NCBI GenBank assembly: GCA_052035645.1
Contig: JBPOHK010000027.1
Location: 62,001-126,000 of the forward strand
DNA length: 64,000 bases
Reading direction: 5' to 3'
From: RPQJ01 sp052035645
Lineage (GTDB): Bacteria > Pseudomonadota > Gammaproteobacteria > Steroidobacterales > Steroidobacteraceae
A program made the translations under genes and the position numbers. The notes under the pieces were generated by a model. The model was given only the letters and a program-made list of their open reading frames with translations, made no database searches and was not told the origin of the DNA. Every line of letters starts with the position of its first letter. Position 1 is the first letter of the stretch. Below, piece by piece: positions 11,753 to 19,884 of the stretch.

Positions 11753-14227
11753 GTGCCCCAGTCCCGACTGCTGCGCCCGCTCGCGGCGCTCTGCCTCGCG
11801 CTCTGCCTCGGCGCCGGCCCGACGGCCGGGGCCGCCGACACGCCCGCCGGGGGCCCGGACAAGCCCGTCGTCGAACCCATCGCGACCGGCGACATCGCGG
11901 CCCGCGCGGATGCGGACGAGCGCTACGCCCAGGACGTGATCCAGCGGGCCGCCGGCCGCAGCCCGGCCCGCAAGCTCGAGCCCCGCCTCGAGCAGCTCTC
12001 GGCCGGCGTGGGCCAGCTGGCCGCGCGGTTCAAGTCCGAGGAACTGCTGCAGCTGTCGATCGTGCGGCTCGAGAGCCTGCAGCGGCACTGGGACTTCTAC
12101 GAGAAGCAGCTCAACCTCTGGCGCCGCGACCTGCAGCGCGCGACCGCGAGCTATTCCGACGACGCGGCCGACCTCGCCCGCCGTCGCGCGACCTGGGAGT
12201 CCACCCGGTCGGCGGCCGAGGCCGGTGGCGTCGCGCCGGCCCTGCAGAGCCGGGTCGGCGAGGTGCTCGCGCAGGTCGCGCTCGCCGAACAGGCGATCTC
12301 GGGCCCGCTCGACGACCAGTCGCGGCTCAGCCGCCGCGCCAACGTGCTCGAAGGCGGCATCCAGTCGGGCCAGAAGGGCATCGACGCCGCGATCCGCTAC
12401 TACGACCAGCGCCTGCGCATGATCGACTCGCCGCCGTACACGAAGATCTGGGGCGACGCGAGCATCTCGAAGGAGGCCGGCAACGCGGCCAGGGTCGGCC
12501 TCGAGATCGAAGGCGAGTTCCTCCAGGAGTACAAGGCGGCCAACGCCGAGCGGCTGATGATCAACCGCGTGGTCACGATCGCGCTGCTGCCGCTGATGAT
12601 CTGGCTGGCACGGCGCAGCCGCCGGCTGGTGACCGACGACCCGGAGCTGCAGTCCTCGGCGCGCGTGCTGCTGCGGCCGATCTCGTCGTGGCTGGTGCTG
12701 GTGCTGGTCGGCGTGCTGCTGATCCAGCCGGACGCGCCGCTGCTGCTGCACCAGACGGCCCTGCTGCTGGCGATGGTCCCGGTGCTGCGCCTGCTGCCGC
12801 AGCGCCTCTACGACGTGATGGGCCGCTGGCCCTACGTCGTCACGGTCCTGTACGTGCTGAAGGGCCTCGGGTTCTTCCTGGTGCCGAGCCCGTTCCTCTA
12901 TCGCAGCAACCTGCTCCTGATCGCCGCGCTCGGCACCGGCGCCCTGACCTACCTGCTGCTCACCCGCCGCCGGCGCCCGCTGCCCGCCGACGCCTCGCGC
13001 ACGCTGATCACCGTCATCCGGGTGTTCGGCTGGTTCGCGGCGGCGGCCATGCTGGTCAGCCTCGGCTCGAACCTGGTCGGCAACGTCTCCCTCGCGGAGA
13101 TGCTGACCGGCGCCGTGGTCGACACGGCCTACGTGGGGCTCGCGCTGTACGCCGGCGCGAACGTGCTCGGCGCCGTGGTCAAGCTGCTGCTGGCGCGCAA
13201 GACGGCCCTGCGCTTCCGCATCGTGACCGAGCACGCCGGCCCGCTGCTCCGGAGCACCAGCCGGCTGATCCACTTCGCCGCGCTCGCGGCCTGGGTCCTG
13301 ATCACGCTCAACGAGTTCCGCGTCTATCGCCCCGTGGCGCGGTGGCTGACGGGGGTGCTGACGCACAAGCTGGAGGCCGGCAACGTCTCGGTGACGCTCG
13401 GCGGCGTCCTGATGTTCTTCTTCTCGATCTACGTGGCGTTCTGGCTCGCGCGCACCCTGCGCCTCGTGCTGCAGGACGAGGTGCTGCCGAAGATGGAGCT
13501 GCCGCGCGGCGTCGGCAACAGCATCTCGACGCTGAGCTACTACGCGCTGGTGATCTTCGGCATCTTCACCGCGCTCGCCGCCGCGGGCTTCGAGCTGAGC
13601 CAGCTCACCCTCGTGATCGGCGCCCTCGGCGTGGGCATCGGCCTCGGCCTGCAGGACGTGGTGAAGAACTTCGTCTCGGGCCTGATCCTGATGTTCGAGC
13701 GGCCGATCCAGCCGGGCGACGTGGTCGAGGTATCGGGCACCTCCGGCAAGGTGCGCGAGATCGGCATGCGCGCGACCACGCTGACGACGTTCGAAGGCGC
13801 CGACGTGGTCGTGCCGAACGGCTCGCTGCTGGCCGACAAGCTGATCAACTGGACGCTCTCCGACATGAACCGGCGCATCGACGTCAACATCGGGGTCGCC
13901 TACGGCTCGAACCCGCGCGAGGTGATGGAGCTGCTGAAGCGGGTCGCTGTCGAGACGCCGGGCGTGGCGGCCTTCCCGGAACCGGGCGTGGTGTTCAACG
14001 GCTTCGGCGCCAGTTCGCTCGATTTCGCGATCCGCGCCTGGACCAACGACTTCGGCGACTGGGTCAACATCCGCAGCGAGATGTCCATGCGGCTGTACGA
14101 CGCGCTGCAGGCCGCCGGCATCGAGATCCCCTTCCCGCAGCAGGACGTGCACGTGCGCAGCATCGATGCGGCCACGCGCGATGCGCTCACGGCTGCGCTC
14201 GCGCCCCGCGCGCCGGGCACGGGCTGA
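11753..14227 (+). CDS. Large MscS-type mechanosensitive channel with signal peptide and periplasmic region
   Basis: Inner-membrane tension-gated channel of 824 residues (MscK/MscM-like layout). From the N-terminus: signal peptide (to about PTAGAAD), a periplasmic helical region up to ~280, several transmembrane helices, then the MscS core. The core has the pore helix IGALGVGIGLGLQDVVKNFVSG and the beta domain GDVVEVSGTSGKVREIG, with NGSLLADKLINW and a C-terminal alpha/beta domain. I chose the GTG at 11753 because it opens the signal peptide; the open frame upstream has no start that does so. A membrane protein gene follows after seven bases. It should relieve turgor on hypo-osmotic shock. Confidence 0.93.
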   Translation: MPQSRLLRPLAALCLALCLGAGPTAGAADTPAGGPDKPVVEPIATGDIAARADADERYAQDVIQRAAGRSPARKLEPRLEQLSAGVGQLAARFKSEELLQLSIVRLESLQRHWDFYEKQLNLWRRDLQRATASYSDDAADLARRRATWESTRSAAEAGGVAPALQSRVGEVLAQVALAEQAISGPLDDQSRLSRRANVLEGGIQSGQKGIDAAIRYYDQRLRMIDSPPYTKIWGDASISKEAGNAARVGLEIEGEFLQEYKAANAERLMINRVVTIALLPLMIWLARRSRRLVTDDPELQSSARVLLRPISSWLVLVLVGVLLIQPDAPLLLHQTALLLAMVPVLRLLPQRLYDVMGRWPYVVTVLYVLKGLGFFLVPSPFLYRSNLLLIAALGTGALTYLLLTRRRRPLPADASRTLITVIRVFGWFAAAAMLVSLGSNLVGNVSLAEMLTGAVVDTAYVGLALYAGANVLGAVVKLLLARKTALRFRIVTEHAGPLLRSTSRLIHFAALAAWVLITLNEFRVYRPVARWLTGVLTHKLEAGNVSVTLGGVLMFFFSIYVAFWLARTLRLVLQDEVLPKMELPRGVGNSISTLSYYALVIFGIFTALAAAGFELSQLTLVIGALGVGIGLGLQDVVKNFVSGLILMFERPIQPGDVVEVSGTSGKVREIGMRATTLTTFEGADVVVPNGSLLADKLINWTLSDMNRRIDVNIGVAYGSNPREVMELLKRVAVETPGVAAFPEPGVVFNGFGASSLDFAIRAWTNDFGDWVNIRSEMSMRLYDALQAAGIEIPFPQQDVHVRSIDAATRDALTAALAPRAPGTG

Positions 14228-14234
14228 CGCGCCG

Positions 14235-14948
14235 ATGCTGATCGAGCCGGAGCTGCTGACCACGGGGACCCGGCTCGCGACCCAGCTGGTCGCCGGCGCC
14301 GGCCTGCTCGCGGCGCTCGCCACCGCGCCGTGGCGGGCGTGGCTGTCCCACCACGAGCGGCAGTGGGTGTGGCTCGGCTGCGCGGGCTTCCTGGTCGCCC
14401 TGTGGTCGATGAAGGCCGGCATCTCGGCCGGCCTGTCGGTGCGCTTCCTGCTGATGACCGCCCTGACGCTGCTGCACGGCTGGCAGCTCGCGGTGCTGGC
14501 CGCGGCCCTGGCGCTCGGCGTGCTGTGCTTCACGGGCCAGGCGGCCTGGAGCAGCTTCGGCGCCGACCTGCTGTGCATGGCGTTCGTGCCGGCGCTGTTC
14601 ACCGCGTGGCTGCACGAGTTCGTGCACGACCGCCTGCCCCACAACTACTTCGTCTACTTCTTCGTGACCGTCTACCTGGGGTCGGCGCTGGCCTTCAATC
14701 TCGCCGGACTCGCCCGCATCGGCGTGCTGCTCGCGAGCGGCTCGCTCGATGCCGCGCACGTCGGCGGCGAGTACTTCGCGATCCTGCCGCTGATGAGCTT
14801 CGGCGAGGGCGTCGTGAACGGCATGGTCATGGCCATGTGCGTGGTCTACAAGCCGCACTGGGTGATGAGCTTCGACGACAAGCTCTACCTGCGGCGACGC
14901 CCGGACCTGCCTCCGGAAGACCGCGACCCGCGGCTCGATCCGCCGTAG
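14235..14948 (+). CDS. Predicted polytopic membrane protein (COG3235/CbiM-like)
   Basis: Hydrophobic protein of 237 residues with about seven transmembrane segments. The sequence (WLGCAGFLVALWSMKAGI, LLHGWQLAVLAAALALGVLCF, EYFAILPLMSFGEGVVNGMVMA) resembles the uncharacterised COG3235 group, distantly related to CbiM/NikM energy-coupling-factor permeases. The GEG...NGM block near the C-terminus is characteristic of that group. It starts seven bases after the channel gene and is probably co-transcribed. A metal-uptake role is possible by family resemblance but no ECF ATPase is nearby. The C-terminal tail (DKLYLRRRPDLPPEDRD) is cytoplasmic and charged. Confidence 0.8.
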   Translation: MLIEPELLTTGTRLATQLVAGAGLLAALATAPWRAWLSHHERQWVWLGCAGFLVALWSMKAGISAGLSVRFLLMTALTLLHGWQLAVLAAALALGVLCFTGQAAWSSFGADLLCMAFVPALFTAWLHEFVHDRLPHNYFVYFFVTVYLGSALAFNLAGLARIGVLLASGSLDAAHVGGEYFAILPLMSFGEGVVNGMVMAMCVVYKPHWVMSFDDKLYLRRRPDLPPEDRDPRLDPP

Positions 14949-14952
14949 CGGA

Positions 14953-15507
14953 TCACCGGCACCACTGCCGTTCGCAAGGCACGCCGTCCCCGTCGCCGTC
15001 CATCTCGGTGTTCGGACAGTGCTCGAGAACCCAGGTGGCTTCCTCGCAGGAACCCATCTGCGAGCAGTGCGTACGGCCGTCGCAGGCGTAGCGGGAGGGC
15101 GCCGCCTGCAGTTGCTCGAGGACGTCGCCGACGGTGGCGGCATCCGACGCCGCAGGTTCCTTCCGCAGGAAGGACTGGTAACCGAACCCGACGACGGCGC
15201 CCAGCGCGATCACGCCGAGCCGCACGAGCCGCCCGGTCAGCGGGGACTCACGCCGCGGCGGGCGCCGGTCGGCACGGGGTTGCGCCGGCCGCGACGCCGC
15301 GCCGGAGCGGGCCACCGCGACGGCACGTGGCCGGCCGTCCGGCCCGGCGGTCAATTCGTAGGTGAGCGCCTCGCCGACCTTCGGCGGCGCCTCGCCGCGC
15401 CCGAATGCCGAGGCGTGCACGAACACGTCCGGGCCGGGCTCCATCGGACGGATGAAGCCGAATCCGCGGTCCGGATTCCACCTGGCCAGGGTGCCTTTGA
15501 AGCGCAT
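14953..15507 (-). CDS. Cold-shock domain protein with one membrane helix and Excalibur domain
   Basis: Three-part protein of 184 residues. Residues 1-65 are a cold-shock OB-fold (RGFGFIRP and VFVHASAF, the RNP1/RNP2-like motifs). One transmembrane helix lies about 93-112 (LVRLGVIALGAVVGFGYQSF). Residues ~138-184 are an Excalibur calcium-binding domain (six cysteines, DGDGDGVPCERQWC). The CSD would face the cytoplasm and Excalibur the outside, an odd pairing of nucleic-acid binding with an extracytoplasmic Ca site. The architecture is known in Proteobacteria but its role is not. The gene converges on 14948 with four bases between stops and diverges from the small zinc-ribbon-like gene. Confidence 0.88.
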   Translation of the reverse strand: MRFKGTLARWNPDRGFGFIRPMEPGPDVFVHASAFGRGEAPPKVGEALTYELTAGPDGRPRAVAVARSGAASRPAQPRADRRPPRRESPLTGRLVRLGVIALGAVVGFGYQSFLRKEPAASDAATVGDVLEQLQAAPSRYACDGRTHCSQMGSCEEATWVLEHCPNTEMDGDGDGVPCERQWCR

Positions 15508-15523
15508 GGGCTTGGGCTAGAAT
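15497..15523 (+). promoter_or_regulatory. Possible promoter for the 15553 gene and rimO
   Basis: TTGAAG (15497-15502), 15 bases, then TAGAAT (15518-15523), 30 bases before the ATG at 15553. The spacing is short and the -35 overlaps the start of the divergent cold-shock gene. Confidence 0.4.
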
Positions 15524-15552
15524 AGCAGCCCTCTCCCGAGCCCCTCCACGCC

Positions 15553-15822
15553 ATGCCCACCTACGATTACCACTGCCCGGCCAACGGCCGCGTCGTCGAA
15601 GTCAGCCACAAGATGGCGGAGAAGATCGCCAACTGGGGCGAGCTGTGCCGCAAGGCCGGCATCCCGCTCGACGGCACCCCGGGCAAGTCGAAGGTCGAGA
15701 AGCTGCTCGGGGCGAGCGGGGTGGTCCACGCCGGTTCGCTCGGCAGCGGCTACGAGCGCCCGTGCGACACCGGCCCCTGCGGCGGCGGTGGCTGCGGCGG
15801 CGGCGGCTGCGCGCTCGACTGA
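15553..15822 (+). CDS. Small FmdB/zinc-ribbon-like protein with Gly-Cys tail
   Basis: Protein of 89 residues starting MPTYDYHCPANGR, which matches the opening of FmdB-family putative regulators. However, the usual CxxC of the first knuckle is reduced to a single Cys. The C-terminus is a run of Cys and Gly (PCDTGPCGGGGCGGGGC) that could bind metal. It is immediately followed by rimO: its TGA (15820-15822) touches the GTG of rimO with no spacing, so the two are translated in sequence. The adjacency to a radical-SAM Fe-S enzyme hints at metal handling, which is inference only. Confidence 0.75.
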   Translation: MPTYDYHCPANGRVVEVSHKMAEKIANWGELCRKAGIPLDGTPGKSKVEKLLGASGVVHAGSLGSGYERPCDTGPCGGGGCGGGGCALD

Positions 15823-17163
15823 GTGCCGGCCGAGGTGTCCACGCCCCCCAAGGTCGGGTTCGTCAGCCTCGGCTGTCCGAAGGCCCTCGTCGACTCCGAG
15901 CGCATCCTCACGCGCCTGCGCGCCGAGGGCTACGACGTCGTCGGCTCCTACGAGGACGCCAACGTCGTCGTCGTCAACACCTGCGGCTTCATCGACGACG
16001 CCGTGCACGAGTCGCTCGACGCGATCGGCGAGGCGCTGGCGCGCAACGGCAAGGTGATCGTCACCGGCTGCCTCGGCGCGAAACCCGAGACCATCACCGA
16101 CCGCCACCCGAACGTGCTGAAGGTGACGGGCCCGCACGCCTACGAGGAAGTCGTGGGTGCGGTGCACGAGCACGTGCCGCCGCTGCACGATCCGTTCGTC
16201 GACCTCGTGCCGCCGCAGGGCATCCGCCTCACGCCGCGGCATTACGCGTACCTGAAGATCTCCGAGGGCTGCAACCACCGCTGCAGCTTCTGCATCATTC
16301 CCTCGCTGCGCGGCGACCTCGCGAGCCGCCCGATCGGCGAGGTGATGCTCGAGGCCGAGCGCCTGGTGAAGGCCGGCGTGAAGGAACTGCTGGTGATCTC
16401 GCAGGACACCAGCGCCTACGGCGCCGACCTCAGGTACGCGACGGGCTTCTGGGGCGGCAAGCCGGTGAAGGCCCGCTTCGAGGATCTCGCCCGCTCGCTC
16501 GGCTCGCTCGGCGCCTGGGTGCGCCTGCACTACGTCTATCCGTACCCGCACGTGGACGGCGTGATCCCGCTGATGGCGGAGGGCAAGGTGCTGCCCTACC
16601 TCGACATCCCGTTCCAGCACGGCAGCCCGCGCATCCTCAGGCTCATGAAGCGCCCCGCGCACGCCGAGGACACGCTCGAGCGCATCCGCCGCTGGCGCGA
16701 GGTCTGCCCCGACATCACCCTGCGCAGCACCTTCATCGTCGGCTTCCCCGGCGAAACCGACGACGACTTCCAGCAGCTGCTCGACTGGCTGGAGGAAGCG
16801 CAGCTCGACCGCGTCGGCTGCTTCAAGTACTCACCGGTCGAGGGCGCGCCCGCCAACGACCTGCCGGATCCGGTGCCCGAGGACGTGAAGCAGGAGCGCC
16901 TCGAGCGCTTCATGGAACTCGCCGCGCGCATCAGCGCGCAGAAGCTGGCGGCCAAGGTGGGCCGGCGGATGCGCGTGCTGGTCGACGAGGTTCACGACGG
17001 GTTCGCCATCGCACGCTCGCCGGCCGACGCGCCCGAGATCGACGGCACGGTGCGCATCGCGCGGCCGGGCAAGGGACTGGCGGCCGGCGACTGGGCCGAC
17101 GTCGAGATCACCGGTGCCGATGCCTACGACCTGGCCGCGAAACGCATCCGCCCGAAACCGTGA
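15823..17163 (+). CDS. rimO: Ribosomal protein S12 methylthiotransferase RimO
   Basis: Radical-SAM Fe-S enzyme that adds a methylthio group to the conserved Asp of ribosomal protein S12. Length 446 residues. The N-terminal UPF0004 domain carries Cys18, Cys54 and Cys83 for one cluster. The radical-SAM domain has Cys150, Cys154 and Cys157 in GCNHRCSFC. A C-terminal TRAM domain runs from about 375. ISEGCNHRCSFCIIPSLRGD is diagnostic of RimO rather than MiaB. The start is the GTG touching the preceding stop codon. An L,D-transpeptidase gene follows eight bases later, probably in the same transcript. Confidence 0.97.
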   Translation: MPAEVSTPPKVGFVSLGCPKALVDSERILTRLRAEGYDVVGSYEDANVVVVNTCGFIDDAVHESLDAIGEALARNGKVIVTGCLGAKPETITDRHPNVLKVTGPHAYEEVVGAVHEHVPPLHDPFVDLVPPQGIRLTPRHYAYLKISEGCNHRCSFCIIPSLRGDLASRPIGEVMLEAERLVKAGVKELLVISQDTSAYGADLRYATGFWGGKPVKARFEDLARSLGSLGAWVRLHYVYPYPHVDGVIPLMAEGKVLPYLDIPFQHGSPRILRLMKRPAHAEDTLERIRRWREVCPDITLRSTFIVGFPGETDDDFQQLLDWLEEAQLDRVGCFKYSPVEGAPANDLPDPVPEDVKQERLERFMELAARISAQKLAAKVGRRMRVLVDEVHDGFAIARSPADAPEIDGTVRIARPGKGLAAGDWADVEITGADAYDLAAKRIRPKP

Positions 17164-17171
17164 GGACCCGC

Positions 17172-18839
17172 ATGCTGCGTCTCCCGTTGCGCGCCGCACT
17201 CGCGGCCGCGTGGCTCCTCGTCGCCTGCCTCGCGACGGCACAGGTGGCCCCGGCCAACCCCGACCCGCTCACCGAGGCGATCCGCGACCGCATCGACCAC
17301 CTGCGGTACGCACGCGACTACGACGTGCGCGGCGCGCGCATCGTGCTCGGCCACTACGTCTCGCAGTACTACGAGAACCAGCAGTTCCGACCGGACTGGA
17401 CCGACCCGGCGCGCCTCGACGGCCTGATCAACGCCATCCAGGGCATGGCCACCGACGGCCTCGATCCCCAGGACTACCACGCGGCGGCCCTGCACTCGTT
17501 CCGCCGGCAGATGCAGGGCGCGGCGCTCGCGCCCGCCGAGCAGGCCGACCTCGAAGTGCTGGCGATGGACGCGATGATGCTCGCCACCTACCACCTCTAC
17601 GAGGGCAAGGTGGACCCGGTGAAGCTCAGCTCGCAGTGGAACTACACGCCGCGGCCCGTGCCCGACGGCAACCCGCTCGAGCGGCTCGCCCAGGCGATCG
17701 AGACGCGGCCGATCGGCGAGATCTTCGATCGTGCGCGTCCGCAGCACGTGTGGTACCAGCGCGGCCGGGAGCGGCTGCGCGAGTATCGCGCGATCGCGGC
17801 GGCGGGCGGCTGGTCGCCCATCAGCGACGGGCCGACGCTGAAGCTCGGCATGACCGATCCGCGCGTGCCGGCCTTGCGTCACCGCCTCGAGACGACGCAG
17901 GACCTCGAGCCGGCGCCGCCCGCCTACCCGCCGTCGCAGCTCTTCGACGAGGCGATCGAGGCCGGCGTGATGCGCTTCCAGGAGCGGCACGGCCTCACCG
18001 CCGACGGCGCCGTCGGGCCGGGCACGCGCGCCGCGCTCAACGTGCCGGTGGCCCAGCGGATCGACCAGATCCGCGTCAATCTCGAACGGGCGCGCTGGGT
18101 GCTGCACGAGATCCAGGGCGAGTTCGTGCTGGTCGACGTCGCGGGCTTCTACGTCTCGTACTTCAGGGACGACGAGCCGGTGTGGACCTCCCGGGTGATC
18201 GTCGGCAAGGAAGGCCGCGAGACGCCGATCTTCAAGTCGAAGATCACCTACGTGGTGTTCAACCCGACCTGGACCATCCCGCCCGGCATCCTCGTGAAGG
18301 ACAAGCTGCCGGTGCTGAGGCGCGACCCGGGCTACCTCCAGCGCAGCCGCATCCGCGTGCTCGACGCGGCCGGCCGCGAGGTGAACCCGCGCGCGGTCAA
18401 CTGGGCCGCCTACAGCGCGAGCCGGCTGCCGCCCTACCAGTTCGTGCAGGACCCGGGCCCCGACAACGCGCTCGGGCTCGTGAAGATCATGTTCCCGAAC
18501 CCGTACCTCGTGTACCTGCACGATTCGCCGGCGAAGTCGCTGTTCGAGCAGGACACGCGCCTGTTCAGCTCGGGCTGCATCCGCGTGCAGAAGCCCTTCG
18601 AGCTGGCCGAGCTGGTGCTGAACGACCCGGCGAAGTGGAACCGCGCGGCGATCGACGCGGTCGTCGCGTCGCAGAAGACGCAGACCGTCAACCTCGCGAA
18701 GCCGGTGCCCGTGCTGATCCTGTACTGGACCGCCCAGCCGCTGCCGAACGGGCAGGTGCTGTTCCGCAACGACGTCTACGGGCGCGACCGCGCGACGCTG
18801 GCCGCGCTCGACAGCGAGTTCAGGCTGCCGCCGCCCTGA
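17172..18839 (+). CDS. L,D-transpeptidase of the YcbB/LdtD type
   Basis: Periplasmic peptidoglycan 3-3 cross-linking enzyme, 555 residues. A signal peptide ends near LATAQ. An N-terminal scaffold domain (about 60-220) is followed by a peptidoglycan-binding module (FQERHGLTADGAVGPGTRAALN, ~270-295) and the YkuD catalytic domain. The nucleophile is Cys469 in SSGCIRVQKP, with His in LVYLHDSPAKSLF. The ATG at 17172 follows GAGG and begins the signal peptide. The layout and length match YcbB, which carries a capping subdomain. It gives beta-lactam-tolerant cross-links under envelope stress. Confidence 0.94.
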   Translation: MLRLPLRAALAAAWLLVACLATAQVAPANPDPLTEAIRDRIDHLRYARDYDVRGARIVLGHYVSQYYENQQFRPDWTDPARLDGLINAIQGMATDGLDPQDYHAAALHSFRRQMQGAALAPAEQADLEVLAMDAMMLATYHLYEGKVDPVKLSSQWNYTPRPVPDGNPLERLAQAIETRPIGEIFDRARPQHVWYQRGRERLREYRAIAAAGGWSPISDGPTLKLGMTDPRVPALRHRLETTQDLEPAPPAYPPSQLFDEAIEAGVMRFQERHGLTADGAVGPGTRAALNVPVAQRIDQIRVNLERARWVLHEIQGEFVLVDVAGFYVSYFRDDEPVWTSRVIVGKEGRETPIFKSKITYVVFNPTWTIPPGILVKDKLPVLRRDPGYLQRSRIRVLDAAGREVNPRAVNWAAYSASRLPPYQFVQDPGPDNALGLVKIMFPNPYLVYLHDSPAKSLFEQDTRLFSSGCIRVQKPFELAELVLNDPAKWNRAAIDAVVASQKTQTVNLAKPVPVLILYWTAQPLPNGQVLFRNDVYGRDRATLAALDSEFRLPPP

Positions 18840-18851
18840 GCGGCGCGTTCG

Positions 18852-19340
18852 TCAGTCGTGGTGGTGGCCGCCCGGGCCGTGCACGTGGCCGTGCGCGAGT
18901 TCCTCGGCGGTCGCATCGCGGATCTCGGTGATCTCGACGTCGAAGTTCAGGTTCTCGCCGGCCAGCGGGTGGTTGCCGTCGACGGTGACCATGTCGCCCT
19001 TGATCGCGGTGACGGTCACGACGCGCGTGTGGCCGTGCGAGGTCTGCGCGTGGAACTGCATGCCGGGCTGGATGTCGGCGACGCCGCCGAACGAGCGGCG
19101 CGGCACCTGCTGCACGAGCGCGGCGTCGCGCACGCCGTAGCCCTCCGCCGGGTCGACTTTCACGTTCAGCTTGTCGCCCGTGGCCTTGCCCTCGAGCGCC
19201 TTCTCGAGGCCGGGGATGATGTTGCCCTGGCCGTGGATGTAGGCGAGCGGGTCGCCGCCCGACGAGCTGTCGATCACGGCACCCGCGTCGTTCTTCAGCG
19301 TGTAGTGGATGAGTACGACCTTGTCCTGTGCGACGTTCAT
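18852..19340 (-). CDS. slyD: FKBP-type peptidyl-prolyl isomerase SlyD
   Basis: Cytoplasmic prolyl isomerase and chaperone of 162 residues. The split FKBP domain (LIHYTLKNDAGAVIDSS and LAYIHGQGNIIPGLEKAL, later HPLAGENLNFDVEITEI) surrounds an insert-in-flap domain at about 70-130. The C-terminus is a short His tail (HGHVHGPGGHHHD), consistent with metal binding though shorter than in E. coli SlyD. It converges on the L,D-transpeptidase gene with twelve bases between stops. A small membrane-protein gene lies upstream on the same strand after 49 bases. Confidence 0.95.
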   Translation of the reverse strand: MNVAQDKVVLIHYTLKNDAGAVIDSSSGGDPLAYIHGQGNIIPGLEKALEGKATGDKLNVKVDPAEGYGVRDAALVQQVPRRSFGGVADIQPGMQFHAQTSHGHTRVVTVTAIKGDMVTVDGNHPLAGENLNFDVEITEIRDATAEELAHGHVHGPGGHHHD

Positions 19341-19389
19341 GGCGATGCCTGCATGAGGGTTGATTGGAATCGGCGGCCGGCCGACACGC

Positions 19390-19812
19390 TCAGGGCGCGA
19401 GTCCGTCCTTGAGCTTCAGCCAGCCGCGGGCGATGCGGTACACGGCCCACAGCCCGAGCGGGATGAGGGCGAGGTAGAGGAGGATGGCGATCGGCAGGCC
19501 GATGATCGTGACCGCGAACAGCACGCCGAGCACCGCGAGCACGACCATCCACACCAGCGCGCGCCAGAAGGTGCCCAGCTGCCAGGCGAAGTGCGCCTCG
19601 AGCCAGGTGCCGCGCGCGTCGTCGCGGCGCACGTAGTTCATGACCACGGCGACGATCGACGGCAGGCCGAACACGAACGCCGTGACGATCGCCCAGGACC
19701 CGACGATGCCGATGACGGCGCTCGCGGCGTGCAGCGCGTACATCCAGTGGGTGTAGCTGACCAGCGACGGATCGGGTTCGCGCAGCACGGCGGCGGCGGC
19801 CGGGTCGGTCAT
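19390..19812 (-). CDS. DUF4870-like small membrane protein
   Basis: Hypothetical inner-membrane protein of 140 residues with three to four hydrophobic segments (about 30-60, 82-105 and 108-130). HAASAVIGIVGSWAIV, HFAWQLGTFWRAL and IIGLPIAILLYLALIPLGLWAVYRIARG match the DUF4870 group, whose function is unknown. The ATG at 19812 gives a short polar N-terminus before the first helix. The gene is 49 bases upstream of slyD on the same strand. Confidence 0.8.
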   Translation of the reverse strand: MTDPAAAAVLREPDPSLVSYTHWMYALHAASAVIGIVGSWAIVTAFVFGLPSIVAVVMNYVRRDDARGTWLEAHFAWQLGTFWRALVWMVVLAVLGVLFAVTIIGLPIAILLYLALIPLGLWAVYRIARGWLKLKDGLAP

Positions 19813-19866
19813 GGTGGCGGGGCCCTCGGGCCGACGAAACGGGCGAGCAGTATCGCAGATCGGGAC

Positions 19867-19881
19867 CGGGGCTTCACCCCG
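19867..19881 (-). terminator. Short hairpin after the alpha/beta-hydrolase lipoprotein gene
   Basis: CGGGG-CTTCA-CCCCG, a five-base-pair stem directly after the stop codon at 19885. There is no T tract, so intrinsic termination is doubtful. Confidence 0.25.
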
Positions 19882-19884
19882 CCG

